The notes under the pieces were generated by a model. The model saw nothing but the letters and a program-made list of their open reading frames with translations, had not been told where the DNA came from and searched no databases. Below, piece after piece: positions 46,733 through 56,868 of a stretch of DNA of 64,000 bases. The translations under genes and the position numbers were made by a program. This stretch comes from Actinomycetes bacterium. GTDB lineage: Bacteria; Actinomycetota; Acidimicrobiia; Acidimicrobiales; Ilumatobacteraceae. Position 1 is the stretch's first letter, and every line of letters starts with the position of its first letter. The stretch covers positions 1-64,000 of the forward strand of contig JANXUF010000053.1 of NCBI GenBank assembly GCA_025356335.1, given 5' to 3'.

Positions 46733-48184
46733 TCACGAACCTCCCGGTGCCAACGCATCCACCGACGGACCTGGCGGTGAGGCGCTCATCGTGCCCGGGA
46801 GCAATGCCCAGATCGGCTTGGCGACATCGTTGGCCTGTTGCGGACTGCCTTCCGGCACGTTGACGATGAGGGCGAATTCGACGGTTCCCGTCGCTGTCGG
46901 GAAATACCCGGAAAGCGCCTTGGATACGCTCAGCGTGCCGGTCTTGCCGAAAAACTGCCCAGCGAACTTCGTCCCGACGAATTCCTTGGCAAGCGTGCCT
47001 GACTGGCCGGCGACCGACATCGCGTCGTGGAACACGCCCGTGCCGCCCTCCCTGGCGAGCACAGCGACCATGGCGTCGCATGTCACCCTGTTGGCGTGGT
47101 CGAGTCCGCTGCCATCGACCATCGACACCCCGGGGATACCCCACCCGGTCAGGTGCGTCATGACGGCGGCAGCACCGTCAGCACGAGTGCCTTTACCGGC
47201 CACCTTGACACCGATCTCGCGCAACATCATCTCTGCGGTGTTGTTGTCGCTGTTCGTCAACATCTCTTTGACGATGTCGGTCAACTTCGCCGACTGGACA
47301 GCGGTGATCGCCCCCTGGCCCGGCGGCATCGTGCCGGCGCTGGGGTTGCCGTCCACGGCGATGCCGTTCTGCACGAGCAACGCCTTGAGACGCTGAGCTG
47401 CGACGAGTGGCGGATTGACGCCTTTGCGGATACCGGCACCGACACCACCCTGCTTGGGCGTCCAGCCGTCGTTGAGCAGCAGCGCACTTGTCGGCCCCAC
47501 GCCGCTGGCGGTATTCGGCACGTCCGTCGTCCAGTTGGGGTCGTAGCGCTCCTGGTCGTAGCGACTGTCGTCGCCGATGATCCCACCGGTGATGTGGGTG
47601 ACGCCCGCTGCTTTGAGTTGCGCTGCGAGCTGTTCGAACGGCGTGACGTTGAATGGCGTGTGGGAACTGAATCCGCTGTTGACGTAGTCCGCAGTCGACA
47701 GCAGCGGATCGCCGCTGCCGACGAGATACATGTCTCCCTGGACGATGCTGCCGGCAACGGTTCCGTTGAGCGACGTCGAATAGGTGAAATCGGGTCCGAG
47801 TACGTCGAGGGCCACGGCAGCGGTGAACAACTTGAGATTACTCGCAGGCACGACCGGCTGCTGGCCGCCGGAGTCGAGCACCTCGTTGCCGTCGACGCTG
47901 ACGACGAAACAGGTGCCGTCCTTCGGGAGCGCCTTGACGACCGGCGCCAACGAAATCGCATAGCCGCGTCTGCGTACGTCGGTCGCCAGGAAACTCGGCA
48001 TGCGGCGTGCTGACAACAGCGGTGCAAGCGGCGTCGTGATGGTCGGGGCGATACCGGTGGTCGGTTTCGCTCCGATGTCGGCATTGGCAAGTTCGTTGCG
48101 GGCGTGTGTCCACACGACTCCGAAGATGATCAACGGGATCAGTCCGGCGATCAGGAAGCCGGCGAGCGCAAATGCCTTCTTCAC
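46733..48184 (-). CDS. dacB: D-alanyl-D-alanine carboxypeptidase/endopeptidase (PBP4 family)
   Basis: PASNLKLFTAA (SxxK), SDNNTAEMMLRE (SxN), GKTGTLS (KTG); GTG start 48184. Confidence 0.9.
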   Translation of the reverse strand: MKKAFALAGFLIAGLIPLIIFGVVWTHARNELANADIGAKPTTGIAPTITTPLAPLLSARRMPSFLATDVRRRGYAISLAPVVKALPKDGTCFVVSVDGNEVLDSGGQQPVVPASNLKLFTAAVALDVLGPDFTYSTSLNGTVAGSIVQGDMYLVGSGDPLLSTADYVNSGFSSHTPFNVTPFEQLAAQLKAAGVTHITGGIIGDDSRYDQERYDPNWTTDVPNTASGVGPTSALLLNDGWTPKQGGVGAGIRKGVNPPLVAAQRLKALLVQNGIAVDGNPSAGTMPPGQGAITAVQSAKLTDIVKEMLTNSDNNTAEMMLREIGVKVAGKGTRADGAAAVMTHLTGWGIPGVSMVDGSGLDHANRVTCDAMVAVLAREGGTGVFHDAMSVAGQSGTLAKEFVGTKFAGQFFGKTGTLSVSKALSGYFPTATGTVEFALIVNVPEGSPQQANDVAKPIWALLPGTMSASPPGPSVDALAPGGS

Positions 48185-50415
48185 ACCATTCCTCTGGACG
48201 TGCGGAAATCGGCGTAGCGATACAGATGGCCGAGCGCCGTCACCGCCCGGTAGGCGCTGGCATAGCACAGTCGACCTGACGCCCGTACAGCCATCGGACC
48301 AGGGTTGTCGGGGTCGGCGACTGCAAGTTCCGTCGCTGTCAGGATCGGTTTGGACGTCTCGCGGCTGATCTCGTCCGCCGCCTCGGCGAAGCGGATGTCC
48401 TGACGCTCGTGGTACGACACGATCCGGTCGAGCCCGTAGTCGGGGAAGTACGGGCCTTCCTTCATCAAGCGGGCCTGGTTCGACTGGATACCCAAGCCGA
48501 GGTAGATGACGGCATCGACGTCGGGGTGTTCGGCAATCAGACGCATGACGGCAGGAATCGTCTCACGAGTTTCTCCGCCGGCGCAGTCGACCGGATTGCT
48601 CCGGCTCCATCGCGGCGGGAGCAGTTTGTCGATCGACTCACGCAGGTCGTCCGGGAGCGTCAGCAGATTGAGGTCCGGATCGCGGGTGATGGCGTCGGCG
48701 GTGACGACCCCCCAGCCGCCTGCGGTAGTCAACACGACGACGTTCGGCCCTTTGGGGAGCGGTTGTGTCGCAAAGGAGGCTGCAGCTTCGAACGCTTCCT
48801 CGACGGTCGCCGCTCGTGTCACGCCGGCCTGGCGCATCGCCCCGTCGAAGACCTTGTCGTCAGCGGCGAGCGCACCGGTATGGCTTGCAGCGGCGTTCGC
48901 TCCCCCGGCAGTGGCACCACCCTTGAGCACGACGAGCGGCTTGCGGGCGGCAACCTCACCGAGACGCTTCGTCAGGCCGACCCCGTCGTTGATGCCCTCG
49001 AGATAGGCGAGACCGACCGTCGTCGCCGGATCCGTCGAATACCAGTCGAGATAATCGGCGACGCCGACGGCCGCAGCGTTTCCGGCCGACACCGCCCTGC
49101 TGACGCCGACGCCGGTCTGACGAGCGAGGTTGAGGAAACTCGAGACGAAGTTGCCGCTCTGGCTGGCGACCCCGATGCCACCCTTCGGCGGGAACGGGGC
49201 GACGATCTGAGCACACAGATCAGCGGGGGTCGAGACCACGCCCTGGCCGTTCGGTCCGGCAAGCAGCATGCCGATGTCATCGGCGAGTGCGACGAGTTGG
49301 GCCTCCGAATCGCGTCCTTGATCGCCCGCTTCCCCGTAGCCGGCAGAAGTGACGAACGCGGCCGTGATGCCCTTCTGGGCACATGCAGCCAACAGCGACG
49401 GGTTTGCGGCAGACGGTGTGCAGACGAAAACGAGATCGGCCTGACCCGCCGGTAGTTCCTCGATCGTTGCCACCGACCTGATCCCGAGGACCTCCTCACC
49501 CTGGAGGTTTGTGGCGAAGACATTCCCTGCGTAGCCGCTGGCGAGGATGTTGTGCAGGCTGACGAAACCGAACTTGCCGGGATGGCTGCTGGCCCCGGCG
49601 ACGACGATTCCTTTGGGGTTGAACAGTGCGTTGAACTGGGCGTCGGTCGGTCGCTGCCGCTGCGTGTGGGCTTGGGCGACCGGCGCTGCTAGTTCGACGA
49701 GTGCATCGACGGCGACGACGCTGCCATCCGTACGCACGATCAGTGGGTTGAGGTCGACGCTTGCGACATCAGGCCGAGTCGCCGGCAGATGCGACAACCC
49801 GACGAGCAGCGCGACGAGGCCGTCCCGGTCCACCGGCGCTTCGCCCCGGAAGCCTCCGAGCAGCTTCTGCGTCGCCAGCCCGTTGACCATCTCGATCGCA
49901 TCCTGGTCGCTGATCGGCGCTGGACGGAACACGACATCGGCGACCGCCTCGGCGAGGATTCCACCGACGCCGAGCATCACATTCATCCCGAACTGCGGGT
50001 CACGTACGAGCCCGACGATGAGTTCACGCATACCGGAGATCATCGGGGCGACGAGCAGCGAGACCGCTCCGTCTTCTTCCGTCGCGGCACCGAGCAGTTC
50101 GGCTGCAGCCGTCGCCACGGCAGCAGTGTCGCCAAGTCGCAGTCGGACGAGCCCACGCTCTGTCTTGTGAGCGATACGGTCGCCGTTGAGCTTGAGGACA
50201 ACGGGAAATCCGACAGCCTGTGCCGCCGCGACTGCTGCGTCGGCGTTCGAGACGATGCGCTCGTCCGGAAACGGGACACCGAACTCGCCCAGCAGCGCTT
50301 TGGAATCCGCCTCTGACAGCGTCCGGTTGGGTGATGGCTCGGCCATCGATGGAGTAGACACGACTGCCAAAGCTAGCGGACCGTCTGCCACCGATCGGGG
50401 TCTGCGGGACGACAT
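48181..50415 (-). CDS. ADP-forming acetate/acyl-CoA synthetase-like (ATP-grasp + CoA-binding domains)
   Basis: ATP-grasp_5 N-terminus (GFPVVLKLNGDRIAHKTERGLVRL) then CoA-binding/succinyl-CoA ligase-like domains. Confidence 0.88.
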   Translation of the reverse strand: MSSRRPRSVADGPLALAVVSTPSMAEPSPNRTLSEADSKALLGEFGVPFPDERIVSNADAAVAAAQAVGFPVVLKLNGDRIAHKTERGLVRLRLGDTAAVATAAAELLGAATEEDGAVSLLVAPMISGMRELIVGLVRDPQFGMNVMLGVGGILAEAVADVVFRPAPISDQDAIEMVNGLATQKLLGGFRGEAPVDRDGLVALLVGLSHLPATRPDVASVDLNPLIVRTDGSVVAVDALVELAAPVAQAHTQRQRPTDAQFNALFNPKGIVVAGASSHPGKFGFVSLHNILASGYAGNVFATNLQGEEVLGIRSVATIEELPAGQADLVFVCTPSAANPSLLAACAQKGITAAFVTSAGYGEAGDQGRDSEAQLVALADDIGMLLAGPNGQGVVSTPADLCAQIVAPFPPKGGIGVASQSGNFVSSFLNLARQTGVGVSRAVSAGNAAAVGVADYLDWYSTDPATTVGLAYLEGINDGVGLTKRLGEVAARKPLVVLKGGATAGGANAAASHTGALAADDKVFDGAMRQAGVTRAATVEEAFEAAASFATQPLPKGPNVVVLTTAGGWGVVTADAITRDPDLNLLTLPDDLRESIDKLLPPRWSRSNPVDCAGGETRETIPAVMRLIAEHPDVDAVIYLGLGIQSNQARLMKEGPYFPDYGLDRIVSYHERQDIRFAEAADEISRETSKPILTATELAVADPDNPGPMAVRASGRLCYASAYRAVTALGHLYRYADFRTSRGMV

Positions 50416-50487
50416 CGACGAGACGCGTGGGCTACCGTCGGACTGGTTTCCGCCGATCCGGTGGTCGAACGATCAGGGGGTCGTGTG

Positions 50488-51474
50488 ATGGATTTCGCAG
50501 GAAGAATCGCCGTTGTCACCGGTGGCGGCAGCGGCATGGGCCGCGAACTCGTACGCCAGCTTGCAACGGCGGGTTGCGACGTCGCGACGTGTGATGTCTC
50601 TCCGGAGAGCATGGAGGAGACGAAAGCACTCGCAGATACCGGCGCAGCCGCTGGCGTGCGCGTCATCACGTTCCAGGCCGATGTCTCCGACGAGCGACAG
50701 CTCGTTGCATTCCGCGACTTCGTCGCTTCCGAGCTGCACACCGATCACATCAACCTGCTGTTCAACAATGCGGGCATCGGCGGCGGCGGCAGCTTCGTCA
50801 GCGATGACCGCCTCGAGTGGGAAAAGACGTTCGGAATCTGCTGGGGTGGCGTGTACGGCGGGACACGGGCGTTCATGCCGATGCTGCTGGCGAGCGAGAT
50901 CGGCCACGTCGTCAACACCAGCAGCGTCAATGGCTTCTGGGCGTCGATCGGGCCGGGTGTCCCGCACACCGCCTACAGCGCCGCCAAGTTCGCCGTGAAA
51001 GGCTTCACCGAGGCGCTGATCACCGATTTCCGCGTCAATGCACCGCATCTGAGCGCCTCGGTCGTCATGCCTGGCCATATCGGCACGTCGATCGTCATCA
51101 ACTCAGGGCTGATGCACGGGAGGAACCCGAAGGAGTTGACTGACGATCAACTCGCCGAGATCCGCGAACGGATCGGCCGGACTGGAATCGACGTTTCGGG
51201 TGCCAGCGATGAAGACATCCGCCAGCGGGTGATGTCACAGGGCGAATCGTTCCGTGACACTGCCCCGACGAGCGCCGCTGAGGCAGCGACGGTGATCCTC
51301 GATGGCGTGCGCGCCGGTGAGTGGCGGATCCTCGTCGGCGACGACGCCGTGCTCCTCGACGAACTGGTTCGCGCGTCTCCCGGACATGCCTACGAACCCG
51401 ACTTCATCGATCGCCTGCGCGCCGCTGGAGGCGTCGGCTTCATCGCCCGCAGTGGCAGCCACGGCGGTGAGTGA
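50488..51474 (+). CDS. SDR family oxidoreductase
   Basis: VVTGGGSGMGREL, NNAGIGGGG, YSAAKFAVKG. Confidence 0.93.
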   Translation: MDFAGRIAVVTGGGSGMGRELVRQLATAGCDVATCDVSPESMEETKALADTGAAAGVRVITFQADVSDERQLVAFRDFVASELHTDHINLLFNNAGIGGGGSFVSDDRLEWEKTFGICWGGVYGGTRAFMPMLLASEIGHVVNTSSVNGFWASIGPGVPHTAYSAAKFAVKGFTEALITDFRVNAPHLSASVVMPGHIGTSIVINSGLMHGRNPKELTDDQLAEIRERIGRTGIDVSGASDEDIRQRVMSQGESFRDTAPTSAAEAATVILDGVRAGEWRILVGDDAVLLDELVRASPGHAYEPDFIDRLRAAGGVGFIARSGSHGGE

Positions 51475-51503
51475 GACCCGTGTGCGGCATGACCCGCAGC
51501 GCC

Positions 51504-52301
51504 TCAGGTCGCCCGAAGAATCTGTTGCACCATCAGCGTCGTCAATGGACCGGCCTGTTCCTGCGGGATGAGGTGACCGACGGGCAATTCGACGAGTTCG
51601 CTGTGGATCACTGCCTCGCGTATCGCCCGGCTGTGGCTGATGTCGACCCACCGATCCTCGAGACCGGCGACGATCAACGTCGGCGCAGTGATCGCTCCGA
51701 CCAGTACGGTGATGTCGACCCGAGTGTCCAGGTCGATCTGCGCAGCAGAACCCGGGGCGATGCTTGCGGCCATCATCGGCAACATCGCCTCGGCACCGTC
51801 ACCGAGTAGTTCGAACGTCGTGCCGGTGAAGCCATCGGCCATCGCGTAGCGGGCGAACAGTTCGCGATCGGTGGCGATCAGGCTGGTCCACAGACCGAAC
51901 GTGAACTTCATCCGCGCATCGGTCTTCAACCATCCGGCGACCGAGGTGATCGACGCCACCCGGCGCGGAGCCAGCGAACCGATCGCCAGCGCGACGACAG
52001 CACCGAGCGACCAACCGCCGACGTGATAGGTGTCGAATCCGAGATGCTGCATCACGCCGATCGACTGCCATGCCAGGGCGTCGACCTCGAGTGGACGGTC
52101 ACTGAGCGGCGATTCCCCTGAGCCTGGAAATTCCGTACGGACGACGACATGTCCCTCGGCGAGCGCCGGCACCAGTGCATCCCAACTGGTGCGATTCGAC
52201 GTTGTTCCGTGGAGCAGCAGCAACGGCGGCCCGCTGTCGCCGTCGACGACGTAGCCGACCTCAGCGCTTCCCTGCGGATGTTCTACACGGACGGTGGCCA
52301 T
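51504..52301 (-). CDS. Alpha/beta hydrolase
   Basis: LLLHGTTSNRTSWDAL, GGWSLGAVVALA. Confidence 0.9.
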   Translation of the reverse strand: MATVRVEHPQGSAEVGYVVDGDSGPPLLLLHGTTSNRTSWDALVPALAEGHVVVRTEFPGSGESPLSDRPLEVDALAWQSIGVMQHLGFDTYHVGGWSLGAVVALAIGSLAPRRVASITSVAGWLKTDARMKFTFGLWTSLIATDRELFARYAMADGFTGTTFELLGDGAEAMLPMMAASIAPGSAAQIDLDTRVDITVLVGAITAPTLIVAGLEDRWVDISHSRAIREAVIHSELVELPVGHLIPQEQAGPLTTLMVQQILRAT

Positions 52302-52323
52302 GGCCGCATGATAGCCAGATCGC

Positions 52324-52968
52324 TCAGTGTGCCGAGGGTGGCTCGAGTGCTGCCCTGAAGAGGTCGTGGAGATGCACGAGCCGTTGCTCGAGATGCTCAG
52401 TCGTCAGCGGGTCCTCGTCGAGCAGTCCGCCGAGGAACGGTGCATCGCTGAAGTAGCTGAGCAGCGCCCCGTACCCCGTCAACACCAGTTGGCGCGGGTC
52501 GTATCGCCGGAACGTGCCTGCATCCATCTCCCGTTCGAAATAGGCAACGGCGTGATCGAACGCCGGGCGCATCGCCGCCGCCAGGTCGAGTCCGAGGTGG
52601 GTCCCGCCGTCGATCGCCTCACGCCGCAGGAGCCGGATGAAATCCGGATTGTCGACGAAGAATTCGAAGCCGGTGGTCATCACCCTCTGAGCCTTCGCCC
52701 AACCGGTCTCGCTCGGCACCATCGCGCTCTGCAAGCGGATGTACCACTCGGAGATCGACCGCTCGAACACCTCCTCGTACAGCGCTTCCTTCGAAGGAAA
52801 GTGATGCAACAGGCTCGGGCGCCGGATACCGACACCAGCGGCGATGTCGTTCAGGGACGTACCTTTGTAGCCGTTTTCAGCGAAGCAGTGCAGTGCTTCG
52901 ACGATGATCGCCTCTCGGGTCGAAAGCGGCTCGCTTGTCTCCGGCACTGTCATGACGCTAGACGCCAC
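52324..52968 (-). CDS. TetR/AcrR family regulator
   Basis: ALHCFAENGYKGTSLNDIAAGVGIRRPSLLHHFPSKEALYEEV. Confidence 0.95.
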   Translation of the reverse strand: MASSVMTVPETSEPLSTREAIIVEALHCFAENGYKGTSLNDIAAGVGIRRPSLLHHFPSKEALYEEVFERSISEWYIRLQSAMVPSETGWAKAQRVMTTGFEFFVDNPDFIRLLRREAIDGGTHLGLDLAAAMRPAFDHAVAYFEREMDAGTFRRYDPRQLVLTGYGALLSYFSDAPFLGGLLDEDPLTTEHLEQRLVHLHDLFRAALEPPSAH

Positions 52969-52979
52969 GCGGCGATACC

Positions 52980-53384
52980 GTGGATTTCATGCAGATTGTC
53001 TCGGCGCTGTTCGTGGAAAATTTCGAGCTCCGCAAAGCGGACGGTGGTGCAACCAGGATCGACATCAAAGGGGCGATGTTCTCGATGGCGTCGCCGACGC
53101 CCGTGCCGGTCAGCATCGACCCCCACCTCGTCGCCCTGATTTTCTGCCCAGAGGGCGAGCCTGGCAACGGCGTCTTCGAGGTCGTCTTCCGTAAGGGAAT
53201 CGATGAAGACGCAGAACAGATGGCCCGCAACGTCAGCCCCTTCACCGTCGACCCCGGCAAGTTCACGTACCGGCTCGTCAAGGGCGAACTCGAATTCGAC
53301 GCCTATACACAGATCTTCGCCCACTGCCGGATCGACCGTGGGCCCTGGCATCTCGTGCCGTTCACGTTGCTCCCCCCGCTGTAG
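52980..53384 (+). CDS. Hypothetical protein
   Basis: 134 aa ORF, divergent from TetR gene; coherent composition. Confidence 0.6.
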   Translation: MDFMQIVSALFVENFELRKADGGATRIDIKGAMFSMASPTPVPVSIDPHLVALIFCPEGEPGNGVFEVVFRKGIDEDAEQMARNVSPFTVDPGKFTYRLVKGELEFDAYTQIFAHCRIDRGPWHLVPFTLLPPL

Positions 53385-53458
53385 TCCCGCTGGCCCGGAT
53401 ACGTCCGAGCACACCCTGGTACAGAGGTGAGCGGGAAACTGCACCGGGAAACCGTGGC

Positions 53459-55453
53459 GTGAAACGCAGTACCATCCACGATGTGCCAACGGCTTTTACT
53501 CCTGAACAAGACCAGCAAGCCATCGATCTGATCCGCGGTTTGGCCATGGATGCCCCGCTCTACGCCAAGAGCGGGCATCAGGGAACGGCGATGGCGCTCG
53601 CTCCCCTCGGCCACCTGCTCTACAGCAGGATCATGAATCACGATCCGGCGCGTCCCGACTGGCCGGATCGCGACCGCTTCGTGCTGTCCAACGGGCACGC
53701 CTCGATCCTGCAGTATTCGCTGCTGTACCTCAACGGTTACGGGCTGGAACTCGAAGACATCAAGCAGTTCCGCCAATGGCAGTCGAACACGCCAGGGCAT
53801 CCTGAGGCGGAACAGACCGCCGGGGTCGAGGTCACGACCGGTCCGCTCGGTCAGGGATTCGCCAATGCCGTCGGCATGGCGCTGGCGGAACGCGAACTGC
53901 GCACCCGCTACGGCACCGACGTGCAGCACCACCATACGTTCGTCATCGCCGGTGACGGCTGTTTCATGGAGGGCGTCAGCCACGAAGCAGGTTCGCTCGC
54001 AGGCCATCAGGGACTCGGCGGCCTCATCGCCTTCTACGACGACAACCACATCACCATCGACGGTGCGACGGAACTGACGTATACCGACAAGGTCGGTGAG
54101 CGCTTCGAGGCCTACGGGTGGCATGTCGAACATCTCGGTGAGACGGCCAATGAGTTGGACATCCTCGAGGCGGCGATCCGTCGGGCGATGGCCGTCGAGG
54201 ACAAACCGAGCCTGCTGATCATCCGCAGCCACATCGCCTACCCCTCCCCCGATCTGCTCGACAACCACGAGGCGCACGGCAACCCGTTCACGATCGACCA
54301 GGTGAACCGCACGAAGGACGTGATGGGGATCCCGAACGAGCCGTTCTGGGCGCCCCAGGACTTCGTCGACACCTACCGCCGCATTTCCGCGGAACGTGGC
54401 GCCGCAGCGTCGGCTGCATGGGACGAGCGGATGGCGGCATCTTCGATCGACCATGCGTCGTGGAACGCGGCGTGGGGCTCCGGGGCGATGGACGGCTGGG
54501 ATGCGACGATGCCGACGTGGGAACTCGGCGAGAAGATCGCCACACGCGTCGCCATCCAGAAGGCGTTCATGGCCGGCCTTGCCGGCCTACCAGGGCTGAT
54601 CTCCGGCGCAGCAGACCTCACCGGCAACACCGGAACGCTGCTCAACGGGGAAACGTCGCAATCGTTGGAGAACCCCGGCGGCCGCCAGGTGCACTACGGC
54701 ATCCGCGAGCACGGCATGGCGTCTGCCATGGTCGGTATGGCCCGCCATGGTGGTGTGCTGCCGGCCGGTGGAACGTTCTTCGTCTTCTTCGACTACATGA
54801 AGCCGTCCGTGCGGCTCGCTGCGCTGAGCAAGGCGAAGGTCCTGTTCGTCTTCACCCACGATTCCGTCGGCGTCGGCGAGGACGGGCCGACGCATCAGCC
54901 GATCGAGCATCTGGCTGCACTGCGGGCGATCCCCGAACTGCAGGTCATTCGACCGGCCGACGCCAACGAGACGGTCACCGCCCTGAAACTCGCGGTTGCC
55001 CATCACGGGCCGACAGCGCTGGTGTTGTCACGCCAGAACATCACCGTCGTCACCGACGGATCCGCCCCGATCCTCGGTGCCGGCATCGTGCATGGCGTCG
55101 ATGCCCCGCAACTGATCCTCGTGGCGACCGGCAGCGAGGTCAGCCTCGCCGTCGATGCGGCCAACGTGCTCGCCGATGCCGGCATCGCCACCAACGTCGT
55201 GTCGCTGCCATCGTGGGATCGATTCGCTGCCCAGGACGCAGCCACACGGGAATCGATACTGCCGAAGCACGTTCCGACGATCTCGATCGAAGCGGCGACC
55301 ACCTTCGGATGGGACCGCTACGCCGATCTGTGCATCGGCATCGACCGCTTCGGCGCCAGTGCGCCCGGCGCACTCGTCCTCGACAAGCTCGGCATGAACG
55401 TCGACAACATCGTTACCCAAGCAACAGCGCTCATCGCAGGAGGCAACTCATGA
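53459..55453 (+). CDS. tkt: Transketolase
   Basis: LYAKSGHQGTAMALAPLGHLLYSRIM, GHPEAEQTAGVEVTTGPLGQGFANAVGMA, DSVGVGEDGPTHQPIEHL. Confidence 0.96.
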   Translation: MKRSTIHDVPTAFTPEQDQQAIDLIRGLAMDAPLYAKSGHQGTAMALAPLGHLLYSRIMNHDPARPDWPDRDRFVLSNGHASILQYSLLYLNGYGLELEDIKQFRQWQSNTPGHPEAEQTAGVEVTTGPLGQGFANAVGMALAERELRTRYGTDVQHHHTFVIAGDGCFMEGVSHEAGSLAGHQGLGGLIAFYDDNHITIDGATELTYTDKVGERFEAYGWHVEHLGETANELDILEAAIRRAMAVEDKPSLLIIRSHIAYPSPDLLDNHEAHGNPFTIDQVNRTKDVMGIPNEPFWAPQDFVDTYRRISAERGAAASAAWDERMAASSIDHASWNAAWGSGAMDGWDATMPTWELGEKIATRVAIQKAFMAGLAGLPGLISGAADLTGNTGTLLNGETSQSLENPGGRQVHYGIREHGMASAMVGMARHGGVLPAGGTFFVFFDYMKPSVRLAALSKAKVLFVFTHDSVGVGEDGPTHQPIEHLAALRAIPELQVIRPADANETVTALKLAVAHHGPTALVLSRQNITVVTDGSAPILGAGIVHGVDAPQLILVATGSEVSLAVDAANVLADAGIATNVVSLPSWDRFAAQDAATRESILPKHVPTISIEAATTFGWDRYADLCIGIDRFGASAPGALVLDKLGMNVDNIVTQATALIAGGNS

Positions 55454-56556
55454 ACCGACTCGTCCAACTCCACGAAGAATTCGACCAGAGCCCGTGGCTC
55501 GACAATCTCAAACGGGGATACCTGACGTCGGGTCAACTCGCCAAGCTGGTCGATTCCGGCATCCGTGGCCTGACCTCGAACCCGACGATCTTCCAGAAGG
55601 CAATCCAGGGTTCGCCCGACTACGACGAGCAGTTCAAGGTGCTCGCCGATGATGCCAAGCCGATCATCGACGACTACTGGGAGATGGTCTTGCAGGACGT
55701 CAACGGCGCGCTGGACGTGCTGGCACCGGTCCACGAGGCCTCCAATGGCCGCGATGGCTACGTGTCGGTCGAGGTCGCCCCTGGTCTCGCCCACGACGGC
55801 ATCGGAACCGTGAACGCAGCACGTGATCTGCACCAACGGATCAACCGCCCGAACGTCCTCGTGAAGATCCCGGCGACAGCGGAGGGCGTGCCAGCGATCC
55901 AGCAGATGATTGCAGAAGGACGCAGTATCAACGTCACGTTGATCTTCAGCCTCGATCGCTATGCAGATGTCGTCGAGGGTTACATCGCCGGCCTCGAGAG
56001 CCTCGTCGCGACGGGCGCCAAGGATCTGTCTCACGTCGCCAGTGTCGCCAGTTTCTTCATCAGCCGAGTCGACACCGAAGTCGACCGCCGACTCGATGCG
56101 ATCGGTTCGCCAGCGGCGCTCGCGCTTCGCGGTAAGGCTGCGGTCGCTCAGGGCAAGCTCGCCTACCGCCATTTCACCGAGACGTTCAGTGGCCTGCGTT
56201 GGGACGCCCTCGAAGCGCTCGGCGCCAGGCCGCAGCGGCCGCTGTGGGCATCGACGTCGACTAAGAATCCTGCCTATCCCGACACGCTGTACGTCGATCA
56301 ACTGATCGGGCCGCAAACCGTCAACACGCTGCCGGACGCGACGGTCGAGGCGTTTGCCGACCACGGCACCCTCGCTCGGACGATCGATGCCGGCATGGAC
56401 GAAGTCGATGCGGCATGGGCCGGTCTCGCCGACGTCGGCGTGAGCATGGACGACGTCGCCGAGACCTTGGAGCGAGAGGGCGTGAGCAGCTTCCAGAAGA
56501 GCTTCGACGAACTCATCGACGCGCTCAGCACCAAAGCCACCGAACTCCGGGCCTGA
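55450..56556 (+). CDS. tal: Transaldolase
   Basis: GLTSNPTIFQKAIQGS, NVLVKIPATAEGVPAI; ATGA overlap with tkt. Confidence 0.96.
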   Translation: MNRLVQLHEEFDQSPWLDNLKRGYLTSGQLAKLVDSGIRGLTSNPTIFQKAIQGSPDYDEQFKVLADDAKPIIDDYWEMVLQDVNGALDVLAPVHEASNGRDGYVSVEVAPGLAHDGIGTVNAARDLHQRINRPNVLVKIPATAEGVPAIQQMIAEGRSINVTLIFSLDRYADVVEGYIAGLESLVATGAKDLSHVASVASFFISRVDTEVDRRLDAIGSPAALALRGKAAVAQGKLAYRHFTETFSGLRWDALEALGARPQRPLWASTSTKNPAYPDTLYVDQLIGPQTVNTLPDATVEAFADHGTLARTIDAGMDEVDAAWAGLADVGVSMDDVAETLEREGVSSFQKSFDELIDALSTKATELRA

Positions 56557-56629
56557 GTAGCGTCTCGGCGAATCGGTTCGTCCGCCGATCGTCGTTTCTT
56601 GCGATCTGCTCTCGCGTACGAAGGTCTGC

Positions 56630-56661
56630 CGGGGTGGGAACGTCGCCGTGTTCCCACCCCG
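56630..56661. terminator. 12-bp stem hairpin CGGGGTGGGAAC-gtcgccgt-GTTCCCACCCCG
   Basis: Read directly, 74 bp after tal stop. Confidence 0.8.
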
Positions 56662-56868
56662 ACAAGCGTGTCCGCCACCAGGGCGACACACCACGAGCAC
56701 TGACGGAGGACATCGCGTCAGCGTTTCCCGCTCGTTTGTGCGGTGATCGGCCGGGGGGCACCGGTCACCGTTGTGATAAAGACGGCGCAGCATCTGATTC
56801 ATGATGCAATGCCGACAAATTCTTCCGGGATCCAGTCTGAGCCGCTTCGAGCGTCGGACTGCTCCGAC

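Noticed and set aside
54418-55449. N-terminal part of the 712-aa ORF containing transaldolase
   Set aside because: Out-of-frame reading within transketolase; transaldolase starts at ATG 55450 (MNRLVQLHEEFDQSPW).
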